Origin: Colwellia sp. MB02u-6
GTDB taxonomy: Bacteria > Pseudomonadota > Gammaproteobacteria > Enterobacterales > Alteromonadaceae
Length of the DNA: 64,000 nt
Assembly: GCF_014077095.1 (NCBI RefSeq)
Contig: NZ_JACGVG010000030.1
Coordinates: forward strand, 23,998 to 87,997
Direction: 5' to 3'
Shown: positions 27,305 to 37,642 of the stretch, one piece after another
How positions within the stretch are numbered: the stretch's first letter is position 1
How the letters are laid out: each line of letters starts with the position of its first letter
Translations under genes and position numbers: made by a program
The notes under the pieces: generated by a model
Seen by the model: the letters and a program-made list of their open reading frames with translations, nothing else
What the model was told of the DNA's origin: nothing
Database searches by the model: none

Positions 27305-27340
27305 AAATAGCTGATTGATGATTCAATCAGCTATTTTTAT
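27305..27340 (+). terminator. Intrinsic terminator of the M36 peptidase gene
   Basis: AAATAGCTGATTGA (27305-27318), loop TGAT, TCAATCAGCTATTT, with a T run at the end of the stem. The 14-bp stem is perfect, 14 bp past the stop. Confidence 0.88.
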
Positions 27341-27382
27341 AGGTATTGGTTTTTAAATATTGATAAAATAAAAGGTGAGGTT

Positions 27383-27904
27383 ATGAAAAGTAAATTAATG
27401 AGCGCTGTGGTTATTTCGACATTTATAGTTGGCTGTAATAATGCGAATGATCATGAACATTCGGTCGAGCAGCATGAAGTAAAAGCGTTAAATAGTGTCG
27501 AAAATAATAACGACAATGAAAGGGTCAATTTAAAAAATGAAATGGGTGATCACACGCTGCTAAATAAGGCGGCACAGAAAATCAATCAATCAATTAGCCT
27601 AAATGGTAATAAGTTTACATTAGTGGATGGTAAATTTGAACAAGGTGCACAGGTATATAATATATTAATGCATGAGTATGGAACTATTAAAGGTAGCCTA
27701 GTGCTAGTGCTATCAGATGAAGGTGTTTTTAACAAAAGTCATTTTAAAGCAGTGAAAAAAATCGCCAAAAAAACCTTTCGTGTTTGGCCTACTAAAAAAG
27801 ATGATTTGTATCTTGTCTATCAAGATTTAACGCGTGATGCTAACTTCTCTGTTGTGGAGCTAGAGGTTGACTATTCCCCAATATCTAAGCAGCAGACTCA
27901 CTAG
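27383..27904 (+). CDS. Uncharacterised lipoprotein
   Basis: The 173-residue protein starts MKSKLMSAVVISTFIVGCNN: the hydrophobic stretch ending in IVGC is a lipobox, so it is likely lipid-anchored at Cys18. The mature part begins with a His/Glu/Asn-rich spacer (about 20-60), then an alpha/beta region with YNILMHEYGTIKGSLVLVLS. No family recognised. A ribosome site (AAAGGTGAGG) precedes the ATG. It is convergent with hslO; an 8-bp repeat GCAGACTC/GAGTCTGC (27892-27923) brackets the stop codon and may end the transcript. Confidence 0.7.
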   Translation: MKSKLMSAVVISTFIVGCNNANDHEHSVEQHEVKALNSVENNNDNERVNLKNEMGDHTLLNKAAQKINQSISLNGNKFTLVDGKFEQGAQVYNILMHEYGTIKGSLVLVLSDEGVFNKSHFKAVKKIAKKTFRVWPTKKDDLYLVYQDLTRDANFSVVELEVDYSPISKQQTH

Positions 27905-27942
27905 CAATACACAGCGAGTCTGCACTATATGTTTGTACTTTT

Positions 27943-28806
27943 TTAGTGAGTTGTACCGTCAATAAATGGCGCTAATTGAGTGCGCTTAAATTCATAAGTG
28001 GTCAGACAATAATCACAAGTCATCGACACACTACCTTGCTCTGCAATAATACTTTCAAGTTCGCTCGGTTCAATTTGAGAAATGGTATTTAAACACTTTT
28101 CTTCTGAGCAACTACATTGATAGCTAACGGCTTGCGGTTCAAAGAGTCTAACCTCTTCTTGGTGATATAACCGGTAAAGTAAGTCTTCGCTAGCTAATGA
28201 AAATATCTCTTCAGATTTAATCGTATTGGTGAGTTGGCACAAGTGCTCAAAATCGGCTTGTTGTTGCTCTTTATCATCACCATCAGGTAGTAATTGAATT
28301 AAGGTGCCTGCTATTTGCGAGCTTTGCTCATCACTAAATAGCCAAATTTTAGTGGGGATTTGTTCTGAAACATCAAAGTAGTGTTCTAAGCATTCGGCCA
28401 GGGTATCTTGCTCAAGCGCTACAACACCTTGATAAGGTTCGCCATTGCTTGGCCGAATAGTGATGATCATATTGCCTTTACCGATAAGGTCTTTCAGCGC
28501 TGTTGCATCGGTTTCGCTCACCATACGTGCAATACCACGCATTTCCTGGCGATTATTACCATTTACGGCTAAATAACCTATTGGGCCATCACCTTGAAGT
28601 TGTACAGCGATTTCACCTTCAAATTTTAATGTTGCTGTTAATAGGCAAGTTGCTGCCACTAATTCACCTAACAATTGCTTTACGCCCAGCGGGTAGTCGT
28701 GTGCAGCAACAATGTCTTGGAAGGTTTGGCTTAAGTTAACCAATTCGCCTCGAGCATGTAAGTTGTCAAATAAATAGCGATTTAAGATATCTTTTTGCAT
28801 GGTCAC
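27943..28806 (-). CDS. hslO: 33 kDa redox-regulated chaperonin (Hsp33)
   Basis: Holdase activated by oxidation and heat, which protects unfolding proteins in the cytoplasm. The 287 residues include the zinc-coordinating redox switch near the C-terminus: CSCSEEKC (about 232-239) and CDYC (about 265-268). The N-terminal substrate-binding domain has the family start DILNRYLFDNLHARGELVNL. It follows hslR by 3 bp on the same strand, as in E. coli hslR-hslO. Confidence 0.97.
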   Translation of the reverse strand: MTMQKDILNRYLFDNLHARGELVNLSQTFQDIVAAHDYPLGVKQLLGELVAATCLLTATLKFEGEIAVQLQGDGPIGYLAVNGNNRQEMRGIARMVSETDATALKDLIGKGNMIITIRPSNGEPYQGVVALEQDTLAECLEHYFDVSEQIPTKIWLFSDEQSSQIAGTLIQLLPDGDDKEQQQADFEHLCQLTNTIKSEEIFSLASEDLLYRLYHQEEVRLFEPQAVSYQCSCSEEKCLNTISQIEPSELESIIAEQGSVSMTCDYCLTTYEFKRTQLAPFIDGTTH

Positions 28807-28809
28807 TGT

Positions 28810-29223
28810 TTATATCCTTTCTTTTAATTGCCGAATTTGTCGACGTTGTTTTTTATCAGGTTTAGTGTCACTGGCTGGGCTGAGCAAAATACCCTGCTGG
28901 CGAGCTAAGTTGTTTTTCTCACGGGTTTTAACGCTTTCAGGCGTTTCTTGATAAAGTGTTTGAGCAAAACTTGCATCTCGGCGTCTATCTGCCAAGGCGA
29001 TAACAATGACATGTTTTTCTTCAAAACCTTGTCTAATGGTGATGCGATCACCTAAAACCACGGCTTTGCCTGATTTACTGCGCTGGCCATTATAAAATAC
29101 TTTACCGCCATCGATCATCTGTTTTGCTATCGCTCGGGTTTTATAAAAGCGCGCCGCCCACAACCACTTGTCTAAGCGAGTTGACTGGGTATTGTTTGTC
29201 TCAATAACGTTAGGTTTGGTCAT
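28810..29223 (-). CDS. hslR: Ribosome-associated heat shock protein Hsp15
   Basis: S4-domain RNA-binding protein that binds free 50S subunits carrying a nascent chain and helps recycle stalled ribosomes. The S4 motif RLDKWLWAARFYKTRAIAKQ lies at about residues 16-35, followed by GKVFYNGQRSKSGKAV. The C-terminus is basic. Starting at 29223 (MTKPNVIETNN) gives 137 residues, near E. coli's 133; a start at 29250 would add nine residues. It is co-transcribed with hslO. No clear sigma-32 motif was seen upstream. Confidence 0.94.
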   Translation of the reverse strand: MTKPNVIETNNTQSTRLDKWLWAARFYKTRAIAKQMIDGGKVFYNGQRSKSGKAVVLGDRITIRQGFEEKHVIVIALADRRRDASFAQTLYQETPESVKTREKNNLARQQGILLSPASDTKPDKKQRRQIRQLKERI

Positions 29224-29250
29224 TGTTTTGTTTATATTCCGTGCAGGCAT

Positions 29251-29572
29251 TATAAATTGGCGAAAGTTAACATAACGGTAATGTTTACGCTAGTTAGAAT
29301 GCATTTGGTTACATTTTGTAAGCTTATACTAAGGTCATTAAATTATTGTCCGCTCTTACTGGTTAAAGTACACTAGGGCCGCGGCGGTTATCTTTAATGT
29401 GAAACAATAAGCACTTGTCCTGATTTACTTTTGCTGTGCGCAACTAGATCACAAACTTCATGAAAAACAGCATAATTATAGGTAAAAAATAATATCACGT
29501 CTTGTTGCCAGACGTTTGGTCAAGTATCATCAAAGTGACTTGAAATTTCCAGATAATAAAAAATTATAAAAA
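29251..29572. other. Divergent promoter region between hslR and gspC
   Basis: About 320 bp that should contain the promoters of hslRO (minus strand) and of the long gspC-N operon (plus strand). No convincing -35/-10 pair, sigma-54 or sigma-32 site was found, and there is no coding frame. Confidence 0.35.
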
Positions 29573-30529
29573 ATGACATTATCGAATAACCTATCAAACG
29601 CGTTTGAGCAGCTTGCTAAGCTACCGCAACAAAAAATTATCCAAGTAATTATCTTGGTGTTGCTTAGTCATATTGCCTTTCTCTTTGCGCAAATAACCTG
29701 GCTAGGTTTAGCGGAGAGTGATCATAATGCGAACTTAACACTCAATAACTTATCATCTGCTTCACTAGCGCCAAAAGAACAAGTGCAGGTGAAAGCCATT
29801 CAAGCACTCAATCTTTTTGGTGCTTTTTCTCAGCAAAACGTAAATCGTGTTGAAGAGCTTGTTGAAGACGCCCCAGAAACACGGCTGCAACTCACTCTAA
29901 CCGGTGTGGTGGCCAGTACTAACAAAGCGACTGCCGCGGCAGTAATAGAAAGCAGAGGAAAGCAAGAAACCTATAGTATCGGTGAAAACATTAAAGGTAC
30001 TCGGGCCGTGTTAGCAGATGTTTTTAACGATCGTGTTCTGTTAAAAGTATCGGGTGGCTTAGAAACCTTAATGTTTGAAGGTTTAATATTTGATAAAAAA
30101 ATTAAGATTATTAAACCACGTTACAACCAGCAAGCCGTGACGCAGCCAACAAAAAATACCAGTCAAAATTTTTCACCCACCAATATTGTTGATCAACGAG
30201 ATAATAGAAGGCTAGCCCAAGTGACCAAATCGCTACGAACAGAATTGGCTAGCGACCCCGGTAACATTACTGATTATTTAAAAATCTCCCCTAAACGAGA
30301 AAATGGTAAAATTACCGGCTATCAATTAATGCCAGCAAAAGATCCAACTTTTTTTCAAAGTGCGGGTCTTAAATCAGGTGATGTTGCGGTACAAATGAAT
30401 GGTTTCGATTTAACCGCGCCACAAGAGGCAGCTCAAGCGCTACAATCTTTAAAAGAACAACGCGAAGTTTCGCTGTTACTTGACCGTAATGGTGACATAA
30501 CAGAAATACTCTTCAGTATAGACAATTAG
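29573..30529 (+). CDS. gspC: Type II secretion system protein GspC
   Basis: Inner-membrane clamp protein linking the assembly platform to the secretin GspD. The 318 residues have a short cytoplasmic tail, one membrane helix (about 24-44), the homology-region domain at about 60-180 (TGVVASTNKATAAAVIE) that binds GspD, and a C-terminal PDZ-like domain (about 220-315, KITGYQLMPAKDPTFFQSAG). It is the first gene of an uninterrupted twelve-gene gspC-N operon and 18 bp before gspD. Confidence 0.95.
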   Translation: MTLSNNLSNAFEQLAKLPQQKIIQVIILVLLSHIAFLFAQITWLGLAESDHNANLTLNNLSSASLAPKEQVQVKAIQALNLFGAFSQQNVNRVEELVEDAPETRLQLTLTGVVASTNKATAAAVIESRGKQETYSIGENIKGTRAVLADVFNDRVLLKVSGGLETLMFEGLIFDKKIKIIKPRYNQQAVTQPTKNTSQNFSPTNIVDQRDNRRLAQVTKSLRTELASDPGNITDYLKISPKRENGKITGYQLMPAKDPTFFQSAGLKSGDVAVQMNGFDLTAPQEAAQALQSLKEQREVSLLLDRNGDITEILFSIDN

Positions 30530-30546
30530 AATAAAAGGAATAATAA

Positions 30547-32634
30547 ATGCGCAAATTATTAAGCGCACCTTGGTATAAGCGAAGCCTTACCGGGGTTGTT
30601 ACTGCAGTTTTACTCAATAGTGTTTTGCTTTCTGCCAATATCAGTGCTGCAGAATATTCGCCTAATTTCAAAGGGACAGAAATTGGAGAATTTATTAATA
30701 TTGTTGGTAAAAACTTAAGAAAAACTATGATTGTCGATCCGAACGTACGTGGCAAAGTTAATGTCCGTAGTTATGACTTATTAACTGAAGAGCAATATTA
30801 TCAATTTTTCCTAAATGTTCTAGAAGTCTATGGTTTTTCTGCCGTATCAATGGACAATAATATTGTCAAAATCATTCGAAATAAAGATGCAAAAACCTCA
30901 TCTATCCCAGTAGTCGGTAATGAAAACCCCGGTGCAGGTGACGAAATGGTTACTCGTGTGATTGAAGTTAAAAACGTTACAGTTCGAGAGCTTACGCCAT
31001 TGCTGCGCCAATTATCAGATCAAGCCGGCGGCGGCAACGTGGTTAACTATGATCCGGCCAACGTTATTATGTTAACGGGCACAGCGGCGGTAGTTAATCG
31101 CTTGGTGAAAATTATTGAACGGGTTGATAAAGCGGGCGATCAAGACGTACAAATCATTAGCCTTAAATATGCATCAGCTGGTGAAATGGTCCGTATTATT
31201 GAGGCAATGAACAAATCTGGCCAAGGTAAAAGCTCTAGTACACCAACTTTTTTAATCCCTAAAATTGTGGCTGATGAACGCACCAATAGCGTTATTGTTA
31301 GCGGCGAAGTCAAAGCGCGTGAGCGTGTGGCAAGATTAGTGTCGCGTTTGGACAGTGAATTAGAGTCAAACGGCAACACACGGGTTTATCATCTAAAGTA
31401 CGCAAAGTCTGAAGACATGGTGAAAGTACTTCAAGGGGTTAGTGAATCTATTGAAGCAGACTCCTCTACAACCAGTTCATCATCGCGAAAAAGTAACACA
31501 CGTAATGTCAGTATTGACGCTCATGAAGATACAAATACTTTAGTTATTACCGCCCAACCAGATATGTTGCGCTCATTAGAAGCGGTTATTCGCCAGTTAG
31601 ATATTCGTCGTGCTCAAGTACTTATTGAAGCCATCATTGTCGAAGTATTTGAAGGTGACGGCGTCAATTTAGGCGTGCAATGGTATAGCGAACAAGGTGG
31701 TGTTACCCAATTTTCAAACGGTGTTGCACCGATTAGTTCTGTGGCGGCGGCTGCAGAAGCAGCTCGCGCAACCCCTGGAACAAAAGGTTCAACAGTCACT
31801 TCAGAGAGTGGAGCGGTTACTATTAACCCTGATCAAGCCGATACTAAAGGTGATTATAGTTTACTGGCCCAAGTATTAGGCTCTGTTAGTGGCACTATGT
31901 TCGGAATTGTGAAAGATGACTGGGGCGCGATAGTCCAAGCGGTAAGTTCAGATACTAATTCAAACTTATTGTCTACGCCAAGTATTACTACACTAGATAA
32001 TGAAGAAGCCTATTTTATTGTCGGTCAAGAAGTGCCTATTATTACTGGCGCACAAACGGGCAGCAACAATAGTAATCCCTTTCAAACGGTCGAGCGCCAA
32101 GAAATAGGTATTAAGTTAAAAGTAACACCACAAATTAATGAAGGTAGCGGTGTGCAGTTAACCATTGAACAAGAAGTGTCTTCGGTCAGTGGTGCTACGG
32201 GTGTTGATATCTCAATCAATAAACGTGAAATTAAAACCACCGTGATGGCTGATGATGGCGCAACTGTTATCTTAGGTGGCTTGATCGATGAAGATGTGCA
32301 AGAAAGTGTGCAAAAAGTACCTTTATTAGGCGACATTCCATTTATCGGTCACTTGTTTAAATCTACCAGTAATACCACGCGCAAGCGTAATTTGATGGTG
32401 TTTTTACGGCCAACTATTGTCCGTGATGGCAAATTGATGAATGACCTGAGTAGAGAAAAGTACAACTATATTCGCGCGCTAGAAATTCAAAAGAAAGCCG
32501 CGGGTCTTGAATTAATGTCGGATGAGAAGTTACCTATTTTGCCAAAATGGAATGATCAATTGGCATTACCGCCGTCGTTTGACGAATACATGAAAAAGCG
32601 TGATGAAGAAAATTTATCTGCTGAAAACGAATAG
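30547..32634 (+). CDS. gspD: Type II secretion system secretin GspD
   Basis: Outer-membrane channel of the type II system. The 695 residues start with a signal peptide (about 1-36, ending NISAA), then N0-N3 ring domains (about 40-330), a Ser/Thr-rich insert in N3 ([10 protein letters not shown]), and the secretin domain at about 360-640 with the signature [17 protein letters not shown]. The C-terminal 40 residues are charged. No pilotin gene (gspS) lies in this operon. It is spaced 2 bp from gspE. Confidence 0.97.
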   Translation: MRKLLSAPWYKRSLTGVVTAVLLNSVLLSANISAAEYSPNFKGTEIGEFINIVGKNLRKTMIVDPNVRGKVNVRSYDLLTEEQYYQFFLNVLEVYGFSAVSMDNNIVKIIRNKDAKTSSIPVVGNENPGAGDEMVTRVIEVKNVTVRELTPLLRQLSDQAGGGNVVNYDPANVIMLTGTAAVVNRLVKIIERVDKAGDQDVQIISLKYASAGEMVRIIEAMNKSGQGKSSSTPTFLIPKIVADERTNSVIVSGEVKARERVARLVSRLDSELESNGNTRVYHLKYAKSEDMVKVLQGVSESIEADSSTTSSSSRKSNTRNVSIDAHEDTNTLVITAQPDMLRSLEAVIRQLDIRRAQVLIEAIIVEVFEGDGVNLGVQWYSEQGGVTQFSNGVAPISSVAAAAEAARATPGTKGSTVTSESGAVTINPDQADTKGDYSLLAQVLGSVSGTMFGIVKDDWGAIVQAVSSDTNSNLLSTPSITTLDNEEAYFIVGQEVPIITGAQTGSNNSNPFQTVERQEIGIKLKVTPQINEGSGVQLTIEQEVSSVSGATGVDISINKREIKTTVMADDGATVILGGLIDEDVQESVQKVPLLGDIPFIGHLFKSTSNTTRKRNLMVFLRPTIVRDGKLMNDLSREKYNYIRALEIQKKAAGLELMSDEKLPILPKWNDQLALPPSFDEYMKKRDEENLSAENE

Positions 32635-32636
32635 TT

Positions 32637-34232
32637 ATGAGTGACATTGCCCCACAAACACAAGTTCTTGTTAACGCAAATGAACAAAGTGCTGCCAGTC
32701 AAAAGACCTTAGCAGCTGATAAGTCATCAACGATTGCCGTTAGTGACATTTTGAAAGATGAAAATGTTCGCTTTCGCCTACCCTTTGGTTTTGCTAAGCG
32801 CCATAGCGTGTTAGTGACAAATGACCAAGGTGTATTACGTTTAGTTTGCACTGATTTGCTAAGTGCTAATATTTTGTTGGAAGTACGTCGTGTACTCAAA
32901 GCCCCTTTTACTATTGACGTAAAAAGTGCCCAAGAGTTTGAACAATTGTTAACCATTGCTTATCAGCGCGACTCATCAGAAGCGCAACAAATGATGGAAG
33001 ACATTGGCAACGAGGTTGACTTATATTCCCTTGCCGACGAGATAACCGAAACCGAAGACTTATTAGAAAACGAAGACGATGCACCGATTATTAAATTGAT
33101 CAATGCCATGCTCAGTGAAGCCATTAAAGAAAATGCTTCTGATATTCATATTGAAACCTTTGAACAAGCGTTGCAAATTCGCTTCCGTGTTGATGGCGTA
33201 TTACGTGAAGTGTTAAAACCTCATCGTAAATTAGCTTCATTACTTGTTTCACGTATCAAGGTTATGGCCAAGCTTGATATCGCGGAAAAACGCATTCCTC
33301 AAGATGGTCGTATTTCGTTAAGAATAGCAGGTCGGGCCGTTGATGTGCGCGTTTCCACCATGCCTACAGGCCATGGTGAACGTGTAGTTTTGCGCTTACT
33401 TGATAAAAACTCAACACGTTTAGACTTACAAGATTTAGGCATGAGCGATGGTAATCGAGCACGTTTTTCTGAATTAATTGAAAAACCCCACGGCATTATA
33501 CTGGTGACGGGGCCAACAGGATCAGGTAAAAGTACCACTTTGTATGCTGGCTTAAGCCAAATTGATAGTAAAGAACGTAATATTCTCACGGTTGAAGATC
33601 CCATCGAATACGCTATTGAAGGTATTGGACAAACACAAGTTAATACCAAAGTTGATATGACTTTTGCCCGAGGTTTACGCGCGATACTTCGCCAAGATCC
33701 CGATGTGGTTATGGTGGGTGAAATTCGAGATTTAGAAACGGCTCAAATTGGCGTGCAAGCGAGTTTGACCGGACATTTAGTCTTATCTACCTTACATACC
33801 AATACAGCGGCAGGCGCGATAACGCGTATGGAAGACATGGGTGTTGAACCTTTCTTGCTTTCATCAAGTTTGCTAGGTGTTTTAGCGCAGCGATTAGTCA
33901 GAACCTTATGTCCGCATTGCCGTGAATGTAGCACCCCATCAGCAGAAGAGCGCAAGTTATTGCAACTAAGTGATGACGATACCGCGCCAATATACCGATC
34001 TGTTGGTTGTGAAGATTGTAACTTTAAAGGTTATCGGGGCCGAACCGGTATTCATGAACTGATTATCGTTGATGAGAAAGTCCGTGCATTAATTCATAAC
34101 GGTAAAGGTGAGCAAGCGATTGAAAAATTTATTCGTAAATCGACACCCAGTATACGCCGTGACGGTTTTGATAAAGTAATGCTTGGCGAAACCACGATTG
34201 AAGAAGTATTGCGTGTTACGCGCGAAGACTAA
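32637..34232 (+). CDS. gspE: Type II secretion ATPase GspE
   Basis: Cytoplasmic hexameric ATPase that powers pseudopilus assembly. The 531 residues show the N1E/N2E domains (about 40-130), Walker [10 protein letters not shown] from residue 292, the Asp box [15 protein letters not shown], and the C-terminal tetracysteine zinc motif (CPHCREC ... [14 protein letters not shown]), which marks GspE over pilus ATPases lacking it. It is in tight linkage with gspD and gspF. Confidence 0.97.
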   Translation: MSDIAPQTQVLVNANEQSAASQKTLAADKSSTIAVSDILKDENVRFRLPFGFAKRHSVLVTNDQGVLRLVCTDLLSANILLEVRRVLKAPFTIDVKSAQEFEQLLTIAYQRDSSEAQQMMEDIGNEVDLYSLADEITETEDLLENEDDAPIIKLINAMLSEAIKENASDIHIETFEQALQIRFRVDGVLREVLKPHRKLASLLVSRIKVMAKLDIAEKRIPQDGRISLRIAGRAVDVRVSTMPTGHGERVVLRLLDKNSTRLDLQDLGMSDGNRARFSELIEKPHGIILVTGPTGSGKSTTLYAGLSQIDSKERNILTVEDPIEYAIEGIGQTQVNTKVDMTFARGLRAILRQDPDVVMVGEIRDLETAQIGVQASLTGHLVLSTLHTNTAAGAITRMEDMGVEPFLLSSSLLGVLAQRLVRTLCPHCRECSTPSAEERKLLQLSDDDTAPIYRSVGCEDCNFKGYRGRTGIHELIIVDEKVRALIHNGKGEQAIEKFIRKSTPSIRRDGFDKVMLGETTIEEVLRVTRED

Positions 34233-34279
34233 CAGTTGACTCACTAAGTATCAAACTAGGTATAGAAAAATTGTAAATT

Positions 34280-35503
34280 ATGGCAGCATTTGATTATCAG
34301 GCAGTAGACAGCCGAGGCAAAAATAAAAAAGGGGTTATCGAAGGCGACACCCCTAGACATGTGCGTAATTTATTGCGCGAACAGGGCTTAATGCCGATTG
34401 AGGTTACGCCTTGTCTGCAAAAAAGTAAGCAAGAAAGTCAAAAGTCTATTTTTGGTGGTGGTAAAAAAATATCAGCCTCTGAGCTGGCATTAATCACACG
34501 GCAACTATCAACCTTAGTTGAATCAGGTTTGCCGATAGAAGAATCCTTGATGGCTGTTGGTGAACAGTGTGAAAAAAACGCTATAAAAAGCATGATGATG
34601 GCGGTGCGTACAAAAGTCACCGAAGGCTATGGCTTAGCTGAAAGTATGGCGGAGTTTCCGCAAGTCTTTAATCATTTATTTCGGGCTATGGTTGCTGCGG
34701 GTGAAAAATCAGGCCACCTCGAGAAAGTATTAGACCGTTTAGCTGATTACACCGAAAAGCGACAACAACTGCGCTCGCAGCTTATTCAAGCCTTGGTATA
34801 CCCTGTTATTATGACCGTAGTGGCCACTGGTGTGATTGCCATATTACTGACCGCTGTAGTGCCAAAAATTGTTGGCCAATTTGAGCACATGGGTGCTAAT
34901 TTACCCGCCACAACCCAGTTTCTCATTGCCAGTAGTGACTTTTTACGTGACTATGGTTTAGTAATTGTGCTGATTGTTGTCGCACTGATGTTACTTTGGT
35001 CGCAAATGTTGAAAAAGGCCAGTTTTAGGTTTGCTTATCATAAGCGCTTTCTTGCCATACCTGGCATAGGTAAAGTAGCAAAAAGTGTCAATACCGCAAG
35101 ATTTGCTCGTACCTTGAGCATTTTAACTGCGAGTGCCGTTCCTTTATTAGAGAGTATGAAGATATCGGGTGAAGTACTCGATAATTTATATATTAAGCAA
35201 AGTGTTAAAGAGTCAGCGGATAAGGTCAGAGAAGGAACAAGTTTACGGGTGTCATTAGAGCAAACTAAGTTGTTTCCCCCGATGATGCTACATATGATCG
35301 CCAGTGGCGAAAAAAGTGGTCAGCTTGAGCATATGTTAGGTCGAGCTGCAGATAACCAAGACCGTGAGTTTGAGGCTATTATTAATATATCATTAAAAGC
35401 ATTTGAGCCCGCTTTAATGGTGGTAATGGCCGGTATTGTATTATTTATCGTAATGGCTATTTTACAGCCAATTCTTCAGTTAAATACGTTAATAGGAAAT
35501 TAG
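34280..35503 (+). CDS. gspF: Type II secretion inner-membrane platform protein GspF
   Basis: Polytopic assembly-platform protein that couples GspE to the pseudopilus. The 407 residues begin MAAFDYQAVDSRGKNKKG, the standard GspF start. Two copies of the T2SSF domain lie at about 70-195 and 270-395, with three membrane helices near 170, 220 and 375. The duplicated motif GEKSGHLEKVL / GEKSGQLEHML is present. It starts 47 bp after gspE, the largest gap in the operon. Confidence 0.96.
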   Translation: MAAFDYQAVDSRGKNKKGVIEGDTPRHVRNLLREQGLMPIEVTPCLQKSKQESQKSIFGGGKKISASELALITRQLSTLVESGLPIEESLMAVGEQCEKNAIKSMMMAVRTKVTEGYGLAESMAEFPQVFNHLFRAMVAAGEKSGHLEKVLDRLADYTEKRQQLRSQLIQALVYPVIMTVVATGVIAILLTAVVPKIVGQFEHMGANLPATTQFLIASSDFLRDYGLVIVLIVVALMLLWSQMLKKASFRFAYHKRFLAIPGIGKVAKSVNTARFARTLSILTASAVPLLESMKISGEVLDNLYIKQSVKESADKVREGTSLRVSLEQTKLFPPMMLHMIASGEKSGQLEHMLGRAADNQDREFEAIINISLKAFEPALMVVMAGIVLFIVMAILQPILQLNTLIGN

Positions 35504-35505
35504 AA

Positions 35506-35940
35506 ATGAAAGCAGTCAGAAATATCCGAGGTTTTACCCTGTTAGAAGTTATGGTCGTTATCGTCATTTTAGGCATTTTAGCCAGTATGGTCGTGCCTAA
35601 TCTGCTCGGCAGCCAAGAGCGTGCCAATATCCAAAAGGCGGTGTCAGATATTAATGCGTTGGAAACATCTTTAACCATGTACAAAATGGATAACTATCAG
35701 TACCCAACTACGGAGCAAAGCCTAGAAGCACTGGTCACTGAAACGGACATAGAACCAGCGGCACGTCGTTTTCCACAAGGCGGTTATGTTAAGCGTTTAC
35801 CTAACGACCCTTGGGGTAATGAATATCAACTACTAAATCCAGGGGAACATAGCGCTATGGACGTTTTTTCTATGGGACCTGATGGTGAGCCTGGTACAGA
35901 CGATGACATTGGTAACTGGAATTTAGGCGATTATCAATAA
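35506..35940 (+). CDS. gspG: Major pseudopilin GspG
   Basis: Main subunit of the type II pseudopilus. The prepilin leader ends RNIRG, with cleavage before FTLLEVMVVIVILGILASMV (Glu5 present). The C-terminus has the calcium-binding loop region (DVFSMGPDGEPGTDDDIGNW) typical of GspG. 144 residues, as usual. It needs the GspO/PilD prepilin peptidase, which is not in this window. Confidence 0.97.
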   Translation: MKAVRNIRGFTLLEVMVVIVILGILASMVVPNLLGSQERANIQKAVSDINALETSLTMYKMDNYQYPTTEQSLEALVTETDIEPAARRFPQGGYVKRLPNDPWGNEYQLLNPGEHSAMDVFSMGPDGEPGTDDDIGNWNLGDYQ

Positions 35941-35966
35941 TCAGTCACCAAGATTATTGACTCACT

Positions 35967-36590
35967 ATGAAGCTTAAAAACGGCCATTTGCCTAAATATA
36001 AACATCGCCAACAAGGTTTTACCTTAATTGAAGTGATGCTAGTCATTGTTTTAATCGGCGTGATGGTTTCTGCGGTACAATTTACTTTTTCTGGTAATAA
36101 AGCTGAACAACTATTAGAACAAAATAGTGCGCGTTTTGCCGGCGTTTTTGATGTCGCAGCAGAGTACGGCTTGTTAAACAATATAGAGTTAGGCTTGTTT
36201 GTTGAAAAAAACACTTATCAATTTCTTGGCTATGACGGTGTTAGTTGGTCGCCGATTGACAGTAATCCTATGTTTGAGGTATTTACTTTACCTGAAGGGA
36301 TAGAAATTACCTTGCAGCTCGATGACCTGCCTATTGAAGAACCCTTGCTGTTTGATTCGTTGTTATTAATTAATGAAGATCAAGACGATAACTTTACTGA
36401 AAAAGAAAAGAAAAAAACCATTCCTCAAGTGTATATGCTCTCTGGCGGTGATATCACCCCTTTTAGTTTAACCTTTTCATTGGCAGAGTTTGCTATTGAT
36501 GGCGATGAAAATATCAGCTTTAAAGTGTCTGGCATTTACACCACACCATTAACGATAGAAGGGCCATTAGTTAATGCTAACTCTCGTTAA
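35967..36590 (+). CDS. gspH: Minor pseudopilin GspH
   Basis: Type II minor pseudopilin. The cleavage motif is HRQQG/FTLIEVMLVIVLIGVM, with a rather long basic leader of about 17 residues. The soluble part is beta-rich (207 residues in all). Order after gspG and before gspI, with a 17-bp overlap with gspI, supports the call. Confidence 0.93.
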   Translation: MKLKNGHLPKYKHRQQGFTLIEVMLVIVLIGVMVSAVQFTFSGNKAEQLLEQNSARFAGVFDVAAEYGLLNNIELGLFVEKNTYQFLGYDGVSWSPIDSNPMFEVFTLPEGIEITLQLDDLPIEEPLLFDSLLLINEDQDDNFTEKEKKKTIPQVYMLSGGDITPFSLTFSLAEFAIDGDENISFKVSGIYTTPLTIEGPLVNANSR

Positions 36591-36972
36591 CATTAGTTTT
36601 CATAAACTGGCAAAAGGCTTTACCTTAATTGAGGTGATGTTGGCGATGGCAGTGTTTTCAATTGCCGGTATTGCTATTTTAGGTACGGCAGATACCAACG
36701 TGCGAAACTTAGGTTATTTAGAGAGTAAAATCATGGCGAGTTGGGTGGCATCGAACCAGTTAGTCGAAGTCACAGTCAAAAGTGCATGGCCACCAAAGAA
36801 TAATAAGAAGGGTAAAGTAGAGCTAGCAGGGCAAACATGGTTTTGGCAACAAAAAGTACTTAAAACAACGGATAAAGACATGCGTTCGATTGTTATGCAA
36901 GTGCGACTTGACGAGAAAGAAGTTTCAGCATTAACCAGTTTAACGACTTATATCTCTAAGCCTAACCAATGA
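36574..36972 (+). CDS. gspI: Minor pseudopilin GspI
   Basis: Part of the GspH-I-J-K tip complex of the pseudopilus. Prepilin motif KG/FTLIEVMLAMAVFSIAG, 132 residues, with a short C-terminal domain (GQTWFWQQKVLKT) typical of GspI. Start ATG lies inside the end of gspH and the stop overlaps gspJ by 4 bp. Confidence 0.95.
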   Translation: MLTLVNISFHKLAKGFTLIEVMLAMAVFSIAGIAILGTADTNVRNLGYLESKIMASWVASNQLVEVTVKSAWPPKNNKKGKVELAGQTWFWQQKVLKTTDKDMRSIVMQVRLDEKEVSALTSLTTYISKPNQ

Positions 36973-37640
36973 AAGTTGCTATCATTAAACATGTTTTTTT
37001 GAAAAAAACCGTTAGTTTTATGCCAAAGCGCAGCCAAGGCTTTACCTTATTAGAAGTGCTGATTGCGATTGCGATTTTTTCAGTGATCAGTATGGCAAGT
37101 TTTAGTATTTTTGAAACTGTGATTAACAGCGACACAGCAACCAAAGCACGCACTGATCGTATTAACGAGCTGCAGCGGGGTTTTTTAATTATCGAGCGTG
37201 ATATGTTACAAATAGCGCGACGCAGTGTTCGTTTAAACGGTGAAGCACCCCTGAGCGATTTTCTACATACGGACAACGACAGCTTCACTACCAGTGAACA
37301 GGCCATAGCTTTTGTTCGTCATGGTTGGACTAACCCAGGATTACTGTTACCGCGCAGCGATATGCAGTCGGTAGCTTATCAACTAAACGAAAATACTGTC
37401 GAGCGAGTACACTTTAATTTTGTTGATGCCGTGTTAGGCGAGGTGCCAAAAGTCAGGCCATTAATATCGCAGGTAGAAAAACTAAATTTCGAATTTTATG
37501 ATGGGAAAAAATGGCAAGAAGCCTTGCAAGAAAATAGCTTACCGATGGCCATTGCAATTGAAATAGACACCACAGACTATGGCATTATTCGTCGCCAATT
37601 TATCGTTGCCGGTGATAACCTGCAAGATAATGGGGGCTAG
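36969..37640 (+). CDS. gspJ: Minor pseudopilin GspJ
   Basis: Type II pseudopilus tip protein. Prepilin motif QG/FTLLEVLIAIAIFSVISMAS after an unusually long leader of about 24 residues; a second Met at residue 18 could be the start. The NELQRGFLIIERDMLQIA helix is diagnostic of GspJ. 223 residues. It overlaps gspI by 4 bp (ATGA-type). Confidence 0.95.
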   Translation: MKVAIIKHVFLKKTVSFMPKRSQGFTLLEVLIAIAIFSVISMASFSIFETVINSDTATKARTDRINELQRGFLIIERDMLQIARRSVRLNGEAPLSDFLHTDNDSFTTSEQAIAFVRHGWTNPGLLLPRSDMQSVAYQLNENTVERVHFNFVDAVLGEVPKVRPLISQVEKLNFEFYDGKKWQEALQENSLPMAIAIEIDTTDYGIIRRQFIVAGDNLQDNGG

Positions 37641-37642
37641 CT

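Noticed and set aside
29450..29475. CRP site TGTGCGCAACTAGATCACA before gspC
   Set aside because: The half-sites are three bases too far apart and the first half has a mismatch.
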